From Pseudomonas lini (GTDB lineage Bacteria > Pseudomonadota > Gammaproteobacteria > Pseudomonadales > Pseudomonadaceae): a stretch of 64,000 bases of DNA. Below, in pieces: positions 8,760 to 17,700 of the stretch. Where the stretch lies: contig NZ_JAUSSR010000014.1 in assembly GCF_030812475.1 (NCBI RefSeq), positions 124,001 through 188,000 on the forward strand, given 5' to 3'. The translations under genes were made by a program, and so were the position numbers. A model generated the notes under the pieces. The model saw nothing but the letters and a program-made list of their open reading frames with translations. It was not told the DNA's origin and searched no databases. Every line of letters starts with the position of its first letter. Within the stretch, counting starts at the first letter, position 1.

Positions 8760-10054
8760 TGATTCAACGCTCCCTGCGGTACGTACTGGGCATATTGGTA
8801 GTGCTGGCCCTGATCCTCGCTGGCGGTTACTGGTACCTCAAACGTCCGGCACCCGAACCCACCCTCGAACAGCTGACTCCCGCCGATGGCGCGGCGATGA
8901 CTCGAGTCATCCCCGGCAACACCCCGCGCGCCCAGGTGCTGGTGGCGGTCTACGCCGAGCAGAAGCTCAGCGACACACAACTGCTGACCCTCAGCCGCAG
9001 CGGCTCGGCGCAGATCGTCCAAGTGATCCTGCCCAAAGACTGCCTGCTGCAAAGTCGTGCCCTGCAATCGGGCCTGAGGGCGCTGAACGGCCCGGCGACC
9101 CTGGTCAGCGGCATCGGCCCCGGTGCCGTGCTGGCATGGCGCTGGCTGTCCGAGCAGAAGAACGATAAAGCCCAGGCCGTGTCGGTGGACCTGGCCCTGG
9201 AAAAACCCGGTTGCACTCATCTGCTGCCGAAAAGCGCCACCCACGGCCACTGGCTGGTGGCCTGGAACGACAACCCGGACGACACCAGCGCCGGCTTCGT
9301 ACGCGACCAGCCGAACGCCGAAACCAGCATCAGCGACTACGACATCAACCTGCCGCAAGTGCTGAACAACGAACTGCGCAAGCTCCTCGTCGGTGGCGAC
9401 AAAGCCGCGGGCGGCCTGCAGATTCCGGTGGTCGAAGTCCCGGCCGGCCAGGCCCGGGACACCGTCACCCTGTTTCTCTCCGGCGACGGCGGCTGGCGCG
9501 ACCTGGACCGCGACGTGGCGGGCGAGATGGCCAAGATCGGCTACCCGGTGGTCGGCATCGACACCCTGCGCTACTACTGGCAGCACAAGAGCCCTGAGCA
9601 AAGCGCCCTGGACCTGGCCGAGCTGATGCAGCACTACCGGCAGAAATGGGGCACCAAACGCTTCATCCTCACCGGTTACTCGTTCGGCGCCGACGTCCTG
9701 CCAGCCATCTATAACCGCCTGGAGCCCGCGGAACAACAACGGGTCGACGCCATAATCCTGCTGGCCTTCGCCCGCACCGGCAGCTTCGAAATCGAAGTCG
9801 AAGGCTGGCTTGGCAATGCCGGCAAGGAAGCCGCCACCGGCCCGGAAATGGCCAAGTTGCCGGCGGAGAAAGTGGTGTGCATCTATGGCGAAGAGGAAAC
9901 CGATGAGAGCGGCTGTACTGATAAGACGGCTGTGGGTGAGGCGATGAAGCTGCCTGGCGGGCATCACTTCGATGAGAACTACCCGGCTTTGGCCCAGCGG
10001 TTGGTGGATGTGATCGAGAAGCGTCAGGCGAAGGAAACGGCGGCTCAGGAATGA
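8759..10054 (+). CDS. AcvB/VirJ-family periplasmic aminoacyl-phosphatidylglycerol hydrolase
   Basis: A 431-residue protein with an N-terminal hydrophobic segment (about residues 8-26) acting as a signal or anchor, so the rest is probably periplasmic. The C-terminal VirJ domain has an alpha/beta-hydrolase look: SGDGGWRDLD near residue 240 and the nucleophile elbow GYSFG near 305. The family member PA0919, next to mprF in P. aeruginosa, hydrolyses alanyl-phosphatidylglycerol, and Agrobacterium AcvB acts similarly on lysyl-PG. The 1-nt TGATG overlap with mprF implies translational coupling of synthesis and turnover. The specific substrate is inferred from context. Confidence 0.85.
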   Translation: MIQRSLRYVLGILVVLALILAGGYWYLKRPAPEPTLEQLTPADGAAMTRVIPGNTPRAQVLVAVYAEQKLSDTQLLTLSRSGSAQIVQVILPKDCLLQSRALQSGLRALNGPATLVSGIGPGAVLAWRWLSEQKNDKAQAVSVDLALEKPGCTHLLPKSATHGHWLVAWNDNPDDTSAGFVRDQPNAETSISDYDINLPQVLNNELRKLLVGGDKAAGGLQIPVVEVPAGQARDTVTLFLSGDGGWRDLDRDVAGEMAKIGYPVVGIDTLRYYWQHKSPEQSALDLAELMQHYRQKWGTKRFILTGYSFGADVLPAIYNRLEPAEQQRVDAIILLAFARTGSFEIEVEGWLGNAGKEAATGPEMAKLPAEKVVCIYGEEETDESGCTDKTAVGEAMKLPGGHHFDENYPALAQRLVDVIEKRQAKETAAQE

Positions 10055-10075
10055 TCTGAGCTTCGCTGACAAAAC

Positions 10076-10110
10076 AGCCCTCGATACCTCACGGTAGCGG
10101 GGGCTTTTTT
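10076..10110 (+). terminator. Intrinsic terminator after the mprF operon
   Basis: AGCCCTCGATACC pairs with GGTAGCGGGGGCT (one wobble, one mismatch) and is followed by six T, 21 bp after the stop codon. It separates this operon from convergent kup. Confidence 0.85.
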
Positions 10111-10136
10111 CATTCCAACTGACGCCGCAGATCCAA

Positions 10137-10148
10137 TGTGGGAGCGGG
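10137..10148. repeat. Solitary REP remnant
   Basis: TGTGGGAGCGGG matches the first half of the local REP core. It is followed by unrelated sequence and no inverted partner is seen, so it looks like a decayed singlet just beyond the kup stop codon. Confidence 0.45.
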
Positions 10149-10164
10149 GGCTTTTGGATGGGGC

Positions 10165-12066
10165 TTACATTTCTACCTGGGTACCCAACTCAATCACCCG
10201 GTTCAACGGCAGATTGAAGAACCGCAAATTGCCATTGGCGTTCTGCAACATGAAGGCAAACAGCGCCTCGCGCCAGCGGGCCATGCCTACGAGCTTGGAG
10301 GCGATGACCGTCTCGCGGCTGAGGAAGTAGGTGGTGCGCATCGGGCTGAAGTCCAGGTCTTCGAGATGACACAGCTTCAGCGCCTGGGGCACGTCCGGCT
10401 CGTCCACGAAGCCAAAGTGCAGGATCACCCGGAAGAAGCCTTCGCCGTGGGATTCGACCTCGAAGCGCCGCGCCGGCGGTACCCGCGGAATATCTTCGTA
10501 GACCACCGTCAGCAGCACCACTTGCTCATGCAATACCTGGTTATGCAGCAGGTTGTGCAGCAACGCGTGGGGCACGGCATCCGGACGCGCGGTGAGGAAT
10601 ACCGCCGTGCCCTGGACCCGATGCGGTGGTTGGACGGCGATGCTGCTGATGAAGATCGGCAGCGGCAATCCGCCCTCGTCAATTCGGTCGACCAGCAGTT
10701 GTTTGCCGCGCTTCCAGGTGGTCATCAGCACGAACAGCACAATCCCGGCGATCACCGGGAACGCCCCGCCCTGCACGATCTTCGGCACGTTGGCGGCGAA
10801 GTACAGACCGTCCACCAACAGGAAGCCGAGCAACACCGGGACGGCGAGCACCGGTGGCCATTTCCACAATAACAACATCACCGCCGACACAAGGATAGTG
10901 GTCATCAGCATGGTGCCGGTCACGGCCACGCCATAGGCCGAAGCCAGGGCGCCGGAGGATTCGAAACCCAGCACCAACAGGATCACGCCGACCATCAGCG
11001 ACCAGTTCACCGCGCCGATGTAGATCTGGCCCTGTTCGGCACTGGAGGTGTGCTGGATGTGCATGCGCGGAATGTAGCCGAGCTGAATTGCCTGGCGAGT
11101 CAGGGAGAACGCCCCGGAGATCACTGCCTGGGAGGCAATCACCGTCGCCATGGTCGACAGGCCGACCAGCGGAATCAAGGCCCAGCTCGGCGCCAGCAGG
11201 TAGAACGGGTTACGAGCGGCTTCCGGATCACCGAGCAGCAGCGCGCCCTGGCCGAAGTAGTTGAGAACCAGCGCCGGCAACACCAGGATGAACCACGCCC
11301 GGGCAATCGGCTTGCGACCGAAGTGGCCCATGTCGGCGTACAGCGCTTCGGCACCGGTCAGCGCCAGCACCACCGCACCAAGGATCGCCACGCCCATGCC
11401 CGGATGCACGACGAAGAAACGCACGCCCCACACCGGGTTCATGGCCTGCAACACTTCCGGGTGTTGCAGGATGCCGTAGACCCCCAGCGCACCCAGCACG
11501 ACAAACCAGGTGACCATGATCGGCCCGAACAGAATGCCGATCCGCGCGGTGCCGTGACGCTGGATCAGGAACAGCGCCACCAGCACGATCAACGACAGCG
11601 GCACCACCCAATGGTCGATACCTTCGAATGCCAGTCCCAGGCCTTCAATCGCCGAGAGCACGGAAATCGCCGGCGTGATCATGCTGTCGCCATAGAACAA
11701 CGCTGCACCGATCAGCCCGCAGACCACCAGCAAGGTACGTAACTTCGCATGCCCCGCCGCTGCCCGCCGGGCCAGGGCGGTCAAGGCCATGATCCCGCCT
11801 TCGCCCTGGTTATCGGCACGCAGGACAAACATCATGTACTTGATCGAGACGACCCAGATCAGCGACCAGAAGATCAGGGCCAGAATCCCCAGCACCCCGT
11901 CATGGGTGACGGGCACGCCGTAGCCACCGGAAAATACTTCTTTGAGGGTGTACAGCGGGCTTGTACCGATATCGCCATACACCACCCCGACCGCTGCGAC
12001 CAGCATGCCGATCGGCCTGGCCGCCGAATGCTCGGCACCCGCCGCCTGACTACTTGCCTGACCCAT
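10165..12066 (-). CDS. kup: Low-affinity potassium uptake protein Kup
   Basis: Proton-coupled K+ symporter of the KUP/HAK/KT family in the inner membrane. The 633 residues contain the N-terminal signature GVVYGDIGTSPLYTLKE, about 12 hydrophobic helices, and a C-terminal cytoplasmic domain (GTAVFLTARPDAVPHAL, then VVYEDIPRVPP). I chose the ATG at 12066 (MGQASSQ) over an ATG 15 nt upstream because AGAGGTGG lies correctly in front of it and the length then matches the family. It is convergent with the mprF operon and divergent from rimO. Confidence 0.95.
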   Translation of the reverse strand: MGQASSQAAGAEHSAARPIGMLVAAVGVVYGDIGTSPLYTLKEVFSGGYGVPVTHDGVLGILALIFWSLIWVVSIKYMMFVLRADNQGEGGIMALTALARRAAAGHAKLRTLLVVCGLIGAALFYGDSMITPAISVLSAIEGLGLAFEGIDHWVVPLSLIVLVALFLIQRHGTARIGILFGPIMVTWFVVLGALGVYGILQHPEVLQAMNPVWGVRFFVVHPGMGVAILGAVVLALTGAEALYADMGHFGRKPIARAWFILVLPALVLNYFGQGALLLGDPEAARNPFYLLAPSWALIPLVGLSTMATVIASQAVISGAFSLTRQAIQLGYIPRMHIQHTSSAEQGQIYIGAVNWSLMVGVILLVLGFESSGALASAYGVAVTGTMLMTTILVSAVMLLLWKWPPVLAVPVLLGFLLVDGLYFAANVPKIVQGGAFPVIAGIVLFVLMTTWKRGKQLLVDRIDEGGLPLPIFISSIAVQPPHRVQGTAVFLTARPDAVPHALLHNLLHNQVLHEQVVLLTVVYEDIPRVPPARRFEVESHGEGFFRVILHFGFVDEPDVPQALKLCHLEDLDFSPMRTTYFLSRETVIASKLVGMARWREALFAFMLQNANGNLRFFNLPLNRVIELGTQVEM

Positions 12067-12100
12067 CCACCACCTCTGCATCCAGACCCGAACCGCTTAA

Positions 12101-12184
12101 GAAAAAAACCCCATGATTGCCGAGCAGCATGCGCTGTTTTACACGCTGTTACAGACGTTTTATTGACTGTACGAAATCGGCAAT
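12101..12184 (-). other. Possible structured leader of kup
   Basis: On the kup-sense strand an 8-bp perfect stem (12116-12123 with 12177-12184) encloses two short hairpins (12125-12136 and 12150-12171). It is followed by CCCC-complement and a seven-T run at 12102-12108, about 35-40 nt before the kup start. Seen by eye only; short stems are common in GC-rich DNA. Confidence 0.3.
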
Positions 12185-12286
12185 GTGCAACGGCGCGAAG
12201 CATAGCGCAGCACTCGTCGTATTTCCCCGTATAAAGCTGGTCAAGTGCGCCTCTCATCGCTAGAATTGCGCACTTTTTGATCAGAG

Positions 12287-12454
12287 GCTAAGCGTCCTGC
12301 CTCGCGAATCACTGCTGATTTTTGACGGCGCCTGTTGTCGCCATGCTGCGTTGCCGCTTCTCGCCATAGCAAGCTATGACTCGGCGCGGCGCCTTACCTG
12401 GCAACAATAGTCACTTGTCAAAAAACAGCGTATTCACGAGGCAGGACGCCAAGC
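12287..12454. repeat. 168-bp imperfect palindrome upstream of rimO
   Basis: The left arm (12287-12370) and right arm (12373-12454) are reverse complements with scattered mismatches and a one-base indel. The strongest matches are the termini (GCGTCCTGCCTCG and its complement), a TTTTTGAC block and the centre CATAGC-AA-GCTATG. No coding frame is supported. The arrangement is that of a non-autonomous mobile palindrome or one of the large repeat families described in P. fluorescens genomes. The rest of the 445-bp kup-rimO gap holds only the kup leader and the rimO ribosome-binding site. Confidence 0.8.
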
Positions 12455-12511
12455 GCCCGTCTGTCGCCTTGCCGTCTTCGGCTGGAGGCGTCACAAATAC
12501 CGAGGTTAGAC

Positions 12512-13849
<1,338 letters not shown>

Positions 13850-13863
13850 ACGCAAAAAAAACG

Positions 13864-13901
13864 AAAAGCCCTGCTCTCTTGACGAGATGCGGGGCTTTTT
13901 T
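13864..13901 (+). terminator. Intrinsic terminator of rimO
   Basis: AAAAGCCCTGCTCTC pairs with GAGATGCGGGGCTTTT (small bulge) across TTGAC and ends in a T-run, about 15 bp after the rimO stop. Confidence 0.9.
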
Positions 13902-13962
13902 ACGTCTATCGTTTTGTGGGGGAAAGGATTCGCATCATCAACTGCAAAAGGGGCAGCCGGGC

Positions 13963-14436
13963 ATGCGCCAACATTCGGTCATCCAGACGCCGAAACAGAG
14001 CGATTACGAAGAGCTGACGCAGGTGTGGGAAGCCTCGGTTCGCGCCACCCATGACTTTCTGCCCGACAGCTACATCGACCTGCTGAAGAACCTGGTGCTG
14101 ACCCGCTACCTCGATGCGGTGATGCTGATTTGTACCAAAGACTCGAGCCAGCGCATCACCGGGTTCGCCGGGGTCGCGGCGGGCAAGATCGAAATGCTCT
14201 TCATCGACCCGGCGCATCGAGGCCAGGGCCTGGGCAAACAGCTGTTGCGCTATGCGATGGAACACCTGAATGCCGATGAACTGGACGTCAACGAACAGAA
14301 CCCGCAAGCCCTGGGGTTCTACTTCAAGCAGGGGTTCGAGGTGATTGGCCGCTCCGAGGTCGATGGCATGGGCCAGCCCTATCCATTGCTGCACATGCGC
14401 CTTCGTCAAACCCGACAACGCTCACAACATGGCTGA
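13963..14436 (+). CDS. GNAT-family N-acetyltransferase (YjaB-like)
   Basis: A 157-residue GCN5-related acetyltransferase. The acetyl-CoA-binding segment FIDPAHRGQGLGKQLL fits the R/Q-x-x-G-x-G/A motif. NEQNPQALGFYFKQGFEV and GRSEVDGMGQPYPLLHM closely resemble E. coli YjaB, a small-molecule or protein lysine acetyltransferase. The ATG at 13963, with AGGGG upstream, is preferred because homology starts there; longer in-frame starts would run into the rimO terminator. The substrate is not identifiable from sequence. Confidence 0.85.
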   Translation: MRQHSVIQTPKQSDYEELTQVWEASVRATHDFLPDSYIDLLKNLVLTRYLDAVMLICTKDSSQRITGFAGVAAGKIEMLFIDPAHRGQGLGKQLLRYAMEHLNADELDVNEQNPQALGFYFKQGFEVIGRSEVDGMGQPYPLLHMRLRQTRQRSQHG

Positions 14437-14453
14437 CACGACACAGAACAAAC

Positions 14454-14537
14454 TGTAGGAGCTGGCTTGCCAGCGAAGGGGCCCGAGAGCCTTGCGCAGA
14501 TCAATCGGCCGCCTTCGCTGGCAAGCCAGCTCCTACG
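14454..14537. repeat. REP doublet (CTGGCTTGCCAG type)
   Basis: Inverted copies of GTAGGAGCTGGCTTGCCAGC occur at 14455-14477 and about 14514-14536. This is the second REP subtype of the window, distinct from the GAGCAAGC/GAGCAGGC type. Confidence 0.9.
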
Positions 14538-14621
14538 AAAAGCTGTACGGCACAAATGGAACCGGGCTTAACCGGCGCCCAGCAGGTACAATGCCCACCC
14601 CTTTTTTGTTACGGCCCTGTC

Positions 14622-15332
14622 ATGACTGACCCGATTCGTCTCTCCAAACGCCTCATCGAACTCGTCGGCTGTTCCCGTCGGGAGGCTGAGCTGTTCATCG
14701 AGGGCGGCTGGGTCACCGTGGACGGTGAAGTCATCGACGAGCCGCAGTTCAAGGTCGACACCCAGAAAGTCGAGCTCGATCCAGAAGCCAAAGCCACTGC
14801 GCCAGAACCGGTGACCATCCTGTTCAACGTCCCGGCAGGCATGGATGCGGAAACGGCCATGGCGACCATCAGCGCCGAGACCCTGAGCGAAGAACACCGC
14901 TTCAGCAAACGTCCGCTCAAGGGCCACTTCCTGCGCCTGACCGCCAGCACCGACCTGCAGGCCAATGCCAGCGGTCTGCTGGTGTTCACCCAGGACTGGA
15001 AGATCCTGCGCAAGCTCACCGCCGATTCCGCCAAGATCGAACAAGAGTATGTGGTCGAGGTTGAAGGCGACATGGTGGCTCACGGCCTCAACCGCCTGAA
15101 CCATGGCCTGACCTACAAGGGCAAGGAACTGCCACCGGTCAAAGCCAGCTGGCAGAGTGAAAACCGTCTGCGTTTCGCGATGAAGAACCCACAACCGGGG
15201 GTGATCGCCCTGTTCTGCCAGGCCGTCGGCCTGAAGGTCGTCGCCATCCGCCGGATCCGCATAGGCGGCGTTTCCATTGGCAAAGTGCCCTTGGGGCAAT
15301 GGCGCTACCTGTCCGGCAAAGAGAAGTTCTGA
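14622..15332 (+). CDS. RsuA/RluF-like rRNA pseudouridine synthase
   Basis: A 236-residue protein with an N-terminal S4 RNA-binding domain (residues ~5-50, RLSKRLIELVGCSRREAELFI) and a TruB/RsuA-like catalytic domain. It would convert a uridine of rRNA or tRNA to pseudouridine. The catalytic aspartate appears as Asp111 in LTASTDLQANASGLLVFTQD. The usual GRLD context is replaced by STD here, while the downstream GLL-T-D block is kept. A TACAAT -10-like hexamer lies 30 bp upstream. The target nucleotide is unknown; 23S rRNA is a guess from RluF similarity. Confidence 0.85.
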   Translation: MTDPIRLSKRLIELVGCSRREAELFIEGGWVTVDGEVIDEPQFKVDTQKVELDPEAKATAPEPVTILFNVPAGMDAETAMATISAETLSEEHRFSKRPLKGHFLRLTASTDLQANASGLLVFTQDWKILRKLTADSAKIEQEYVVEVEGDMVAHGLNRLNHGLTYKGKELPPVKASWQSENRLRFAMKNPQPGVIALFCQAVGLKVVAIRRIRIGGVSIGKVPLGQWRYLSGKEKF

Positions 15333-15407
15333 GACTGCTCACGCCGCCACACATTTTGGCGCCGCTGCTTATGCGGCGCCCACTGCCGATTATCAGGATT
15401 GCACACC

Positions 15408-15875
15408 ATGATTCATAACGACGTACTGCGCAGCGTGCGCTACATGCTCGACATCAGCGACAAGAAAGTCATCGAGATCATCAAGCTCGGCGGCATGGAC
15501 GTGACCCTGGAAGACCTGGTGACGTACCTCGACAAGAAAGAGGAAGACGAGGAAGGCTTCGTCCGCTGCCCGGACGAAGTGATGGCGCATTTCCTCGATG
15601 GCCTGGTGATCTTCAAGCGCGGCAAGGACGAAAGCCGTCCGCCACAGCCGATCGAAACGCCGGTGACCAACAACATCATCCTGAAGAAACTGCGGGTGGC
15701 CTTCGAACTGAAGGAAGACGACATGCACGCGATCCTCAAGGCCTCCGAGTTCCCGGTGTCCAAGCCCGAGCTGAGCGCGCTGTTCCGCAAGTTCGGCCAC
15801 ACCAACTACCGTGCGTGCGGCGACCAGTTGCTGCGCAACTTCCTCAAGGGGCTCACTCTGCGAGTGAGAGCTTGA
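15408..15875 (+). CDS. DUF1456 (YehS-like) protein
   Basis: A 155-residue protein with two tandem copies of a DUF1456 repeat: one starts near residue 2 (NDVLRSVRYMLDISDKKVIE) and one near 86 (NNIILKKLRVAFELKEDDM). The family has no established function; the double repeat suggests helical DNA-, RNA- or protein-binding modules. The ATG at 15408 has AGGA 9-12 nt upstream. It is flanked by genes for RNA modification, which is context only. Confidence 0.85.
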   Translation: MIHNDVLRSVRYMLDISDKKVIEIIKLGGMDVTLEDLVTYLDKKEEDEEGFVRCPDEVMAHFLDGLVIFKRGKDESRPPQPIETPVTNNIILKKLRVAFELKEDDMHAILKASEFPVSKPELSALFRKFGHTNYRACGDQLLRNFLKGLTLRVRA

Positions 15876-15931
15876 AGCAGCTGCAAGCCGATTTTGTTCA
15901 GCTTGAAGCTTGAAGCTTGAAACTTGTTGCT
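15872..15931. repeat. AGCTTGAAGC-type short repeat cluster
   Basis: Four copies of GCTTGAA (around 15872, 15901, 15908 and 15915) together with AGCTGCAAG occur between the DUF1456 gene and trmO. The words match a larger inverted element at 35132-35205. Confidence 0.6.
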
Positions 15932-15943
15932 GGGCCCCAGCCT

Positions 15944-16642
15944 ATGACCTACAGCGTTTCCCCCATCGGTTTCGTGCGCTCCTGTTTCAAGGAGAAGTTC
16001 GCCATTCCGCGCCAGCCGCAACTGGCTCCCGCCGCTCGCGGCGTGCTGGAACTGGTGGCGCCGTTCGATCAGGGTGATGCGGTGCAGGGCCTGGAACAGG
16101 TCAGCCATGTCTGGCTGCTGTTCCTGTTCCATCAGGCCCTGGAAGAAAGACCACGCCTGAAAGTGCGCCCGCCTCGCCTGGGCGGCAACAAATCCATGGG
16201 GGTGTTTGCCACCCGTGCGACCCATCGGCCCAACGGCATCGGTCAATCCGTGGTCAAGCTGGACAAGGTCGAAGCCAACCGCCTGTGGATATCCGGCATC
16301 GACCTGCTCGACGGCACGCCGATTCTCGACATCAAACCCTACGTGCCCTACGCCGATATCGTCGATACGGCGTCCAACAGCATTGCCAGCGCTGCGCCGC
16401 AGATGATTCCCGTGCAGTGGACGGATTCGGCATTGCAACAGGCGCACGGGCACGCTCAGCGCCTTGGCGAGCCCTTGGTAGAGCTGATCGAGCAGTGTCT
16501 GGCGCAGGATCCGCGTCCGGCTTACCAGACGCCTGCGCCGGAGCGGGAATATGGGGCGCAGTTCTGGGATGTGGATGTGCGGTGGCATTACCCCGAGTCA
16601 GGCCTGATCCGCGTTCTGGAAGTTATTCCCGCGATCGTCTAA
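15944..16642 (+). CDS. trmO: tRNA (N6-threonylcarbamoyladenosine37-N6)-methyltransferase TrmO (TsaA/YaeB family)
   Basis: S-adenosylmethionine-dependent enzyme that methylates t6A37 to m6t6A37 in certain threonine tRNAs. The 232 residues match the YaeB/VirR fold: IGFVRSCFKEKFAIPRQ at the N-terminus, then HVWLLFLFHQ and the conserved GVFATRATHRPNGIGQSVVKL block near residues 85-105. DGTPILDIKPYVPYAD follows. The ATG at 15944 is chosen from the conserved N-terminus, although the ribosome-binding site is weak. A REP doublet separates it from convergent fpr. Confidence 0.92.
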   Translation: MTYSVSPIGFVRSCFKEKFAIPRQPQLAPAARGVLELVAPFDQGDAVQGLEQVSHVWLLFLFHQALEERPRLKVRPPRLGGNKSMGVFATRATHRPNGIGQSVVKLDKVEANRLWISGIDLLDGTPILDIKPYVPYADIVDTASNSIASAAPQMIPVQWTDSALQQAHGHAQRLGEPLVELIEQCLAQDPRPAYQTPAPEREYGAQFWDVDVRWHYPESGLIRVLEVIPAIV

Positions 16643-16655
16643 ACACCAGAAACCA

Positions 16656-16748
16656 CTGTGGGAGCGAGCCTGCTCGCGAAGGGGGCGTATCAGTCAACAT
16701 TGAAATTGACTGTTACACCGCTTTCGCGAGCAGGCTCGCTCCCACAGG
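16656..16748. repeat. REP doublet between trmO and fpr
   Basis: The REP core GGGAGCGAGCCTGCTCGCGA occurs at about 16660-16679 and inverted near 16725-16744, between convergent genes. Confidence 0.9.
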
Positions 16749-16773
16749 GAAAGCAGAGCAGTTGAAAAGTTGC

Positions 16774-17553
16774 TTATTTCTCGACGAACGCACGCTCGAT
16801 CAGGTAATCACCCGGCTCGCGCATCCGTGGCGAGACTTTCAGGCCGAAGCTGTTCAACACTTCGCTGGTCTCGTCGAGCATGCTCGGGCTGCCGCACAGC
16901 ATGGCGCGGTCGTCCTGCGGGTTGATCGGTGGCAGGCCGATGTCGCTGAACAGCTTGCCGCTGCGCATCAGGTCGGTCAGGCGCCCCTCGTTCTCGAACG
17001 GCTCACGGGTCACGGTCGGGTAGTAGATCAACTTGTCACGCAGGGCATCGCCGAAGAACTCGTTCTGCGGCAAGTGCTCGGTGATGAACTCGCGATAAGC
17101 GACTTCGTTGACGTAACGCACGCCGTGGCACAGGATCACTTTCTCGAAACGCTCGTACGTTTCCGGGTCCTGGATGACGCTCATGAACGGCGCCAGACCG
17201 GTACCGGTACTGAGCAGGTACAAATGTTTGCCAGGCTTCAAGTCATCCAGCACCAGGGTGCCGGTAGGCTTCTTGCTGATGATGATCTCGTCGCCTTCCT
17301 TCAGATGCTGCAGCTGGGAAGTCAGCGGACCATCAGGCACCTTGATGCTGAAGAACTCGAGATGCTCTTCCCAGTTCGGGCTGGCAATCGAGTAAGCGCG
17401 CATAAGCGGCCGGCCGTTGGGCTGTTGCAGGCCGATCATCACGAACTGACCGTTCTCGAAGCGCAGGCCCGGATCACGGGTGCACTTGAAGCTGAACAGA
17501 GTGTCGTTCCAGTGATGAACACTGAGGACACGCTCGTGGTTCATGTTGCTCAT
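16774..17553 (-). CDS. fpr: Ferredoxin/flavodoxin-NADP+ reductase
   Basis: FAD enzyme exchanging electrons between NADPH and ferredoxin or flavodoxin; important in oxidative stress and Fe-S maintenance. The 259 residues match Pseudomonas Fpr. The FAD-binding RAYSIASPNW and NADPH-site STGTGLAPFMSV segments are present, with AMLCGSPSML before the C-terminus FVEK. The ATG at 17553 follows GGAG on the minus strand. It is divergent from a LysR regulator, as in P. putida and P. aeruginosa, where FinR activates fpr. Confidence 0.96.
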   Translation of the reverse strand: MSNMNHERVLSVHHWNDTLFSFKCTRDPGLRFENGQFVMIGLQQPNGRPLMRAYSIASPNWEEHLEFFSIKVPDGPLTSQLQHLKEGDEIIISKKPTGTLVLDDLKPGKHLYLLSTGTGLAPFMSVIQDPETYERFEKVILCHGVRYVNEVAYREFITEHLPQNEFFGDALRDKLIYYPTVTREPFENEGRLTDLMRSGKLFSDIGLPPINPQDDRAMLCGSPSMLDETSEVLNSFGLKVSPRMREPGDYLIERAFVEK

Positions 17554-17675
17554 GTACGTGGGACTCCTGGAGATTTGTCTGCGCGTGCTCTGCGCGGCTC
17601 TGCGAATATGAGCTGATGTGCGCAATTGCATCGCATTCTAATGGCAGCGACAATATCTGTTAACTGGATTATTAA

Positions 17676-17688
17676 GATAAGGGTTATC
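17676..17688. promoter_or_regulatory. Dyad GATAA-GGG-TTATC in the fpr-finR divergent region
   Basis: A perfect 5-bp dyad with a 3-bp spacer sits 13-25 bp before finR. It could be part of an autoregulatory site, but no match to a known FinR sequence is claimed. Confidence 0.3.
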
Positions 17689-17700
17689 GGTTATATAGAT

